Positions 60,492-64,000 of a stretch of 64,000 nt of DNA are shown in pieces. The translations under genes were made by a program, and so were the position numbers. How positions within the stretch are numbered: the stretch's first letter is position 1; each line of letters starts with the position of its first letter. A model generated the notes under the pieces. That model was not told the DNA's origin. It did not search any database and saw only the letters and a list, made by a program, of their open reading frames with translations. This stretch comes from Streptomyces musisoli. Lineage in GTDB: Bacteria > Actinomycetota > Actinomycetes > Streptomycetales > Streptomycetaceae. The stretch covers positions 62,001 through 126,000 of the forward strand of contig NZ_JAERRH010000019.1 in NCBI RefSeq assembly GCF_016741855.1. Reading direction: 5' to 3'.

Positions 60492-61502
60492 TCAGCGGCC
60501 AACGCTCTCGGATGTCGCCGCCCTGGACATGAGTTCACGCACGACGTCCTGCGGCTCTCGCCCGTTGTGGACCATGTCGACCACCGCGTGCGTGATGGGC
60601 ATCTCCACGCCGTGCCGTTCCGCTAGCTCCTGCACGGCGCGGCAGGAGGCTACGCCCTCCGCCGTCTGCGTTGTGGCGGCCTGGGCCTCCTCCACCGTCA
60701 GGCCGCGACCGAGGCGGGCACCGAAGCTGTGGTTCCGGGACAGCTTGGAGGAGCAGGTGGCCACCAGGTCGCCCATGCCTGCCAGACCGCCGAGGGTCAT
60801 CGGGTCCGCGCCCATAGCCACTCCGAGGCGAGTCGCCTCCGCGAGACCCCGAGTCATCAGGGACGCTTTGGTGTTGTCGCCCAAGCCCATGCCGTCCGTG
60901 ACGCCGACGGCCAGAGCAATGACGTTCTTGACGACGCCGCCCAGCTCGCAGCCGACCACATCGGTGTTTGTGTACGGCCGGAAGTAGGAGGTGTGACAGG
61001 CCGTCTGCACGACAGCCGCGGTGCTCTCGTCGGCGCACGCAACGACGCTCGCCGCAGGCATCCGATCCACGACTTCGGCCGAGAGGTTGGGTCCGGAGAC
61101 GACGGCAATCCGGTCCGGCCGCGCCCCGGTCGTCTCCGCAATCACCTCGCTCATCAGTAGGCCTGTGCCAAGCTCAGCACCCTTCATCAGGGACAGAAGC
61201 ACTGTGCGCGGCTCCCACAGGGGCCGCCATTGCTCCAGCAGCGGCCGGACCTTCTGTGCGGATACGGCGAAGACGGCGATATCCGCCCCGCGGGCGGCCT
61301 CCGCGGGGTTGGTCGTCGCGCGCACCTGGGCGGGGAACTTCACCTGGGGAAGATAGTCAGGGTTACTGCCGGTGCTGTTGATGGCATCCACCAACTCCGC
61401 CCGCCGGCCCCACAGGGTGACCTCACACCCGGCGTCGGCCAGGACGAGAGAGAACGCCGTTCCCCAGGAACCGGCTCCGTAGACGGCAACACGACAAGTC
61501 AT
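60492..61502 (-). CDS. gpsA: glycerol-3-phosphate dehydrogenase [NAD(P)+], GpsA family
   Basis: 336 residues; reduces dihydroxyacetone phosphate to sn-glycerol 3-phosphate. Rossmann motif GAGSWG at 9-14, catalytic Lys192 in GGVVKNVIALAVG, and GLAGMGDLVATC are all present. GpsA is normally a housekeeping phospholipid enzyme; this copy sits 12 bases after a methyltransferase and a YcaO gene, so it is probably a dedicated second copy making a building block in that pathway. Last gene of the minus-strand operon. Confidence 0.88.
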   Translation of the reverse strand: MTCRVAVYGAGSWGTAFSLVLADAGCEVTLWGRRAELVDAINSTGSNPDYLPQVKFPAQVRATTNPAEAARGADIAVFAVSAQKVRPLLEQWRPLWEPRTVLLSLMKGAELGTGLLMSEVIAETTGARPDRIAVVSGPNLSAEVVDRMPAASVVACADESTAAVVQTACHTSYFRPYTNTDVVGCELGGVVKNVIALAVGVTDGMGLGDNTKASLMTRGLAEATRLGVAMGADPMTLGGLAGMGDLVATCSSKLSRNHSFGARLGRGLTVEEAQAATTQTAEGVASCRAVQELAERHGVEMPITHAVVDMVHNGREPQDVVRELMSRAATSESVGR

Positions 61503-61514
61503 GCGATGGCTCCT

Positions 61515-62303
61515 TCAGACCTCGGGGCGCCTCAATGTAACGATGACGGCCACCCGATTCCGGAGTTCCGGCCCGCGCGTCCGTGCCTCTGTCAACATGC
61601 TGTCCACCTGTGCATGGCCGAGTTGCTCCCGCAGCCCCGCCTCGTGTTCCACCCACGACCTGTAGACGCGCTGCCACACCACGGGTTCGTGGGGCCGCTC
61701 CTCCTCGGCTTCCAAAATCAACCCGGTGCCCTGCGCCTGCTCGCTCCACGGCGGCAGGGCCGGGCTCACCCGGGACCGGCCAGACGTGAGAACCGCCCGG
61801 GCGCCCGGGCGCAGGACACGCCGGATCTCCTCCAGCGCCCTGCGGCGGTCCTTCTCGTGCCCCAGGGCGTCCACGCACACCAAGCCGTCTGCGAACTGGG
61901 CGGGCAGCCCGGTGGAGCCCAGGGAGCCCACGCGGAATTCCACACGCTCCACCGGCAGGCCGAACTCCCCGGCCCGGCCGATGGCCAGGCTGAGTGCCGT
62001 GGCTGACACGTCCACTCCGCTTACCGAGACGGCCAGTGCCCGGGCCAGCCACAGGCCTACGCCGCCCGTGCCGCAGCCGACATCCACCAGGCGCTGCCCG
62101 GGCCGCATTCGCAGGTTGGCTACCATCGAGCCGAGCAGCGCCCAATCGGAGCAGCTCGAGGCGTCCACCTCCACTGGGTACAGGTCGCCCATCGCCTGCC
62201 CGTACAAGTCACCGACGATTGTGGTGCCGGCGCGAGCGGCGTGCATGGCGTCGTACACCGCTCCTAACTGCCGTTCCACGACGGACAGCTGGACGTCAGC
62301 CAT
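61515..62303 (-). CDS. class I SAM-dependent methyltransferase
   Basis: 262 residues. SAM motif I LVDVGCGTGG at 72-81, motif II-like VSGVDVSATALSLA and the post-I LVCVDALGHEKDRRRALEEIRRVLRPG (motif III, typical for small-molecule methyltransferases). The start overlaps the YcaO gene end by 8 nt. Probably methylates a product or intermediate of the YcaO-centred pathway; substrate cannot be told. Confidence 0.82.
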   Translation of the reverse strand: MADVQLSVVERQLGAVYDAMHAARAGTTIVGDLYGQAMGDLYPVEVDASSCSDWALLGSMVANLRMRPGQRLVDVGCGTGGVGLWLARALAVSVSGVDVSATALSLAIGRAGEFGLPVERVEFRVGSLGSTGLPAQFADGLVCVDALGHEKDRRRALEEIRRVLRPGARAVLTSGRSRVSPALPPWSEQAQGTGLILEAEEERPHEPVVWQRVYRSWVEHEAGLREQLGHAQVDSMLTEARTRGPELRNRVAVIVTLRRPEV

Positions 62304-63438
62304 GCCGCTTCTTTGTGCGAGGGATGGAGCGGGTGATCCGCATCTCCATGCCGGGGGCGATCACCTTCACGGCCGCGTACGCCTGGGACTCCTCCAGATC
62401 CACGGCAATGGGCTCATGCCCCGTCACGCCGCTGACCGTGTCCGCCACCTGGGCCAGCAGCCGGTCCACGTGCGGCTCCAGATCCATGCTCGACCCTGTG
62501 CAGTCCGTCCAGGCGCGTGCCGGCAGGTCGGCCAACTCCGGCATGCCCGGCTGCGCTGCGAACGCCCCCTCGTGGGAGTCCAGGTCGTCGCGCGTGCCCG
62601 CGATACATGTCAGCCGGGACTGCGCCGCCTCGGTCAGCGCCCGGGACAAAGCGATTTCCGGGAGGACGTGGCAGCCGGATCCAGCAAACACGATCGGGTA
62701 GTCCTCCGACCAGATGTAGGCCGCGAACACGGGCACGTTGTACGGGCTGCTCACGTGCACGACCTCCAGCCACATTCCAGCGCCCAGGAACCGGCCGATC
62801 AGGTCCGCGCAGTACGGGTCGGTTACTGAGGTCGGGTTCACTAGCGAGCGGTATCGGCCGCCGGCGGCGTGGTCACGGTGGAGCACGTCCCGCTCCAGGC
62901 ACTCCAGCAGGGCGTGGAACACCGCCTCCTTGCGGGTATTGCCGCACGCCAGTCCGTTGCTGGTGACGGCGAAGACCTCCGGGCGCGCCGGATGCGCCTC
63001 ACGGCTGATGAGGTCCACGGGCACTAGGACGTCGCGCAGGGTGGACAAGCCTCGGCCGGTCGTCCAGCCCAGCGGGATGTCGGCGACGGCCGGGTGGTTC
63101 ACCTTCACCGGGAGCGCGCCCATGGGGTAGGGCAGGCGCAGCTCTCGGTGCGTTGCCCGGGCGTCCACCCGCGGGGTCCGCTCCGCGTGCCACAACTCCG
63201 CCGCCTCTAGCACGGCTGAGATTTGGGCCAGGAGATCACTGGCGCCCTTGCCCTGAGAGGTCACGAGCGTGCGGGCGGCCGGGCGTACGGCCGTCCACAC
63301 GGGGATGCCCACGTGATCCAGTCCGGTCAGTCGGGCAACGCGGGTGATCCCTAGACGCGCAAGCTCGGGCTGTAATGCCTCCCACGTCTCCTCTGGCTTG
63401 CGGGTGCGGACGGTGCCGGGCAGGCGGTAGCTGGTCAT
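62296..63438 (-). CDS. YcaO-family protein
   Basis: 380 residues. YcaO ATP-binding features: GKGASDLLAQISAVLEAAELWHAE (about 63-86), SNGLACGNTRKEAVFHALLECLERD (about 160-184, with Glu179 and Glu182) and GSGCHVLPEIALSRALTEAAQSRL. YcaO enzymes activate amide backbones with ATP to form azolines, thioamides or amidines, mostly in RiPPs. No PxPxP end is present, so it is not a classic cyclodehydratase C-terminus. Overlaps both neighbours by a few bases. No precursor peptide gene is visible in the window. Confidence 0.85.
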   Translation of the reverse strand: MTSYRLPGTVRTRKPEETWEALQPELARLGITRVARLTGLDHVGIPVWTAVRPAARTLVTSQGKGASDLLAQISAVLEAAELWHAERTPRVDARATHRELRLPYPMGALPVKVNHPAVADIPLGWTTGRGLSTLRDVLVPVDLISREAHPARPEVFAVTSNGLACGNTRKEAVFHALLECLERDVLHRDHAAGGRYRSLVNPTSVTDPYCADLIGRFLGAGMWLEVVHVSSPYNVPVFAAYIWSEDYPIVFAGSGCHVLPEIALSRALTEAAQSRLTCIAGTRDDLDSHEGAFAAQPGMPELADLPARAWTDCTGSSMDLEPHVDRLLAQVADTVSGVTGHEPIAVDLEESQAYAAVKVIAPGMEMRITRSIPRTKKRHG

Positions 63439-64000
63439 CGGGCCGCCTCTTGGTCACGTAGGAACCCGAGCACGAACGGACGCGCTGCCTCCACGGCCTC
63501 CCGGGCGCCCTGGAGGCCGCGCAGCCACGCCTCCTCCTCAAGGCCGTCCGGGCCGGTCGCCCACACCTTGGCCAGCAGGTCCCGCACCAGCGTCTCCTTG
63601 ATCGCTTCAGGGAAGAAGCCCCGGTACACCTGCCCCATCTCCGCATTGATGGCCGCATAACGGACGACATCGGCGCGGTCGGCGGCGGTCTCCCGCACCA
63701 GCAGGCGGGCTGCGGCCGCCTCATCACTTAGGTCGATCCGGGGATGGGTCACCGCGCACGCGACCGCCCGGGGCAGCCCTTGCATGCTGTGGTTTCCCAG
63801 GTACTCCCACCAGACCTCCGCGAACTGCGGGTCAAACACCTGCTGAAAGTTGACGCGCGCCAGGGTCCGCAGGCGCCCGTGCTCGGTGTCCTGGGCGGCG
63901 TGCCGGTTGGCCCACTGACGGAAGCAGCGCGTGCCCCAGTGCAGGCCGTCCACGGGCTCCACCGGCGTAGTCGCCAGGTCCCGCGCCAGAGCGACGGCGG
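63435..64000 (-). CDS. unknown protein, N-terminus beyond the window
   Basis: The frame is open to the window edge, giving at least 187 residues; GTG 63962 is only an internal possibility. Features: VDGLHWGTRCFRQWANRH, VWWEYLGNHSMQGLPRAVA, RYAAINAEMGQVYRGFFPEA and a C-terminal REAVEAARPFVLGFLRDQ. Helical, soluble, no motif I recognise. Its 4-nt overlap with the YcaO gene suggests a partner role in the same pathway. Confidence 0.6.
   Translation of the reverse strand, partial: AVALARDLATTPVEPVDGLHWGTRCFRQWANRHAAQDTEHGRLRTLARVNFQQVFDPQFAEVWWEYLGNHSMQGLPRAVACAVTHPRIDLSDEAAAARLLVRETAADRADVVRYAAINAEMGQVYRGFFPEAIKETLVRDLLAKVWATGPDGLEEEAWLRGLQGAREAVEAARPFVLGFLRDQEAAR

Overview
The DNA is very GC-rich throughout. 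Genes often start with GTG and overlap by 4 nt, and the gene families (BTAD-domain protein, actinobacterial Tad pilus, TcpC-like conjugation protein, replication-relaxation protein, IS3 elements) point to a Streptomyces or close relative. Dense mobile-element content, a conjugation-type module and several truncated genes mark this as an accessory region: a genomic island, integrative element or (linear) plasmid. No rRNA or tRNA genes were recognised.

Layout. 1-1350: scrap zone with truncated IS5-type transposase, CHAT, HNH and acetyltransferase pieces and one small hypothetical gene. 1632-4999 (minus strand): genes for 7-cyano-7-deazaguanine (preQ0), namely queC, queE, queD and folE2, followed by a VUT-family (queuosine-precursor type) transporter gene. 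5123-28754 (plus strand): a Dpd 7-deazaguanine DNA modification and restriction cluster, in the order candidate dpdC, dpdB, dpdA, second dpdB-like gene, a gap of about 1.1 kb, a 73-residue gene, then dpdE, F, G, H, I, J, K and D, nearly all coupled by 4-nt overlaps. 28986-34393: IS3 remnants, a double-HNH/endonuclease VII-like gene, an unknown 350-residue protein and an intact IS3 element. 34532-46103 (minus): a Tad/Flp-type pilus operon ending in a large membrane LysM-BTAD protein. 46489-59447 (minus): a type IV secretion or conjugation-like operon (replication-relaxation protein, VirD4-like and VirB4-like ATPases, VirB6-like membrane protein, lytic transglycosylase/NlpC-P60 hydrolase, TcpC/VirB8-like protein). 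59448-60452: non-coding DNA packed with a CCCGACCAT-type repeat in both orientations, then two decayed type I-E-like CRISPR repeats and a helix-turn-helix gene remnant. 60492-64000 (minus): gpsA-like dehydrogenase, SAM methyltransferase, YcaO protein and a truncated unknown protein, which look like the edge of a specialised-metabolite (RiPP-like) cluster.

How the parts work together. FolE2, QueD, QueE and QueC would turn GTP into preQ0. The divergently transcribed DpdA (a TGT-family transglycosylase) with DpdB-type DGQQR proteins would insert preQ0 into DNA in place of guanine, and a DpdC would hydrate it to the amide form. DpdE-DpdK and DpdD (SNF2, RecQ-like and DExH helicases, an ATPase, a PLD nuclease) would form the restriction arm against unmodified DNA. 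No tRNA-type tgt or queF lies in the window, so the preQ0 genes here most simply serve DNA modification. The Tad and conjugation operons may together build a transfer or surface apparatus of the element.
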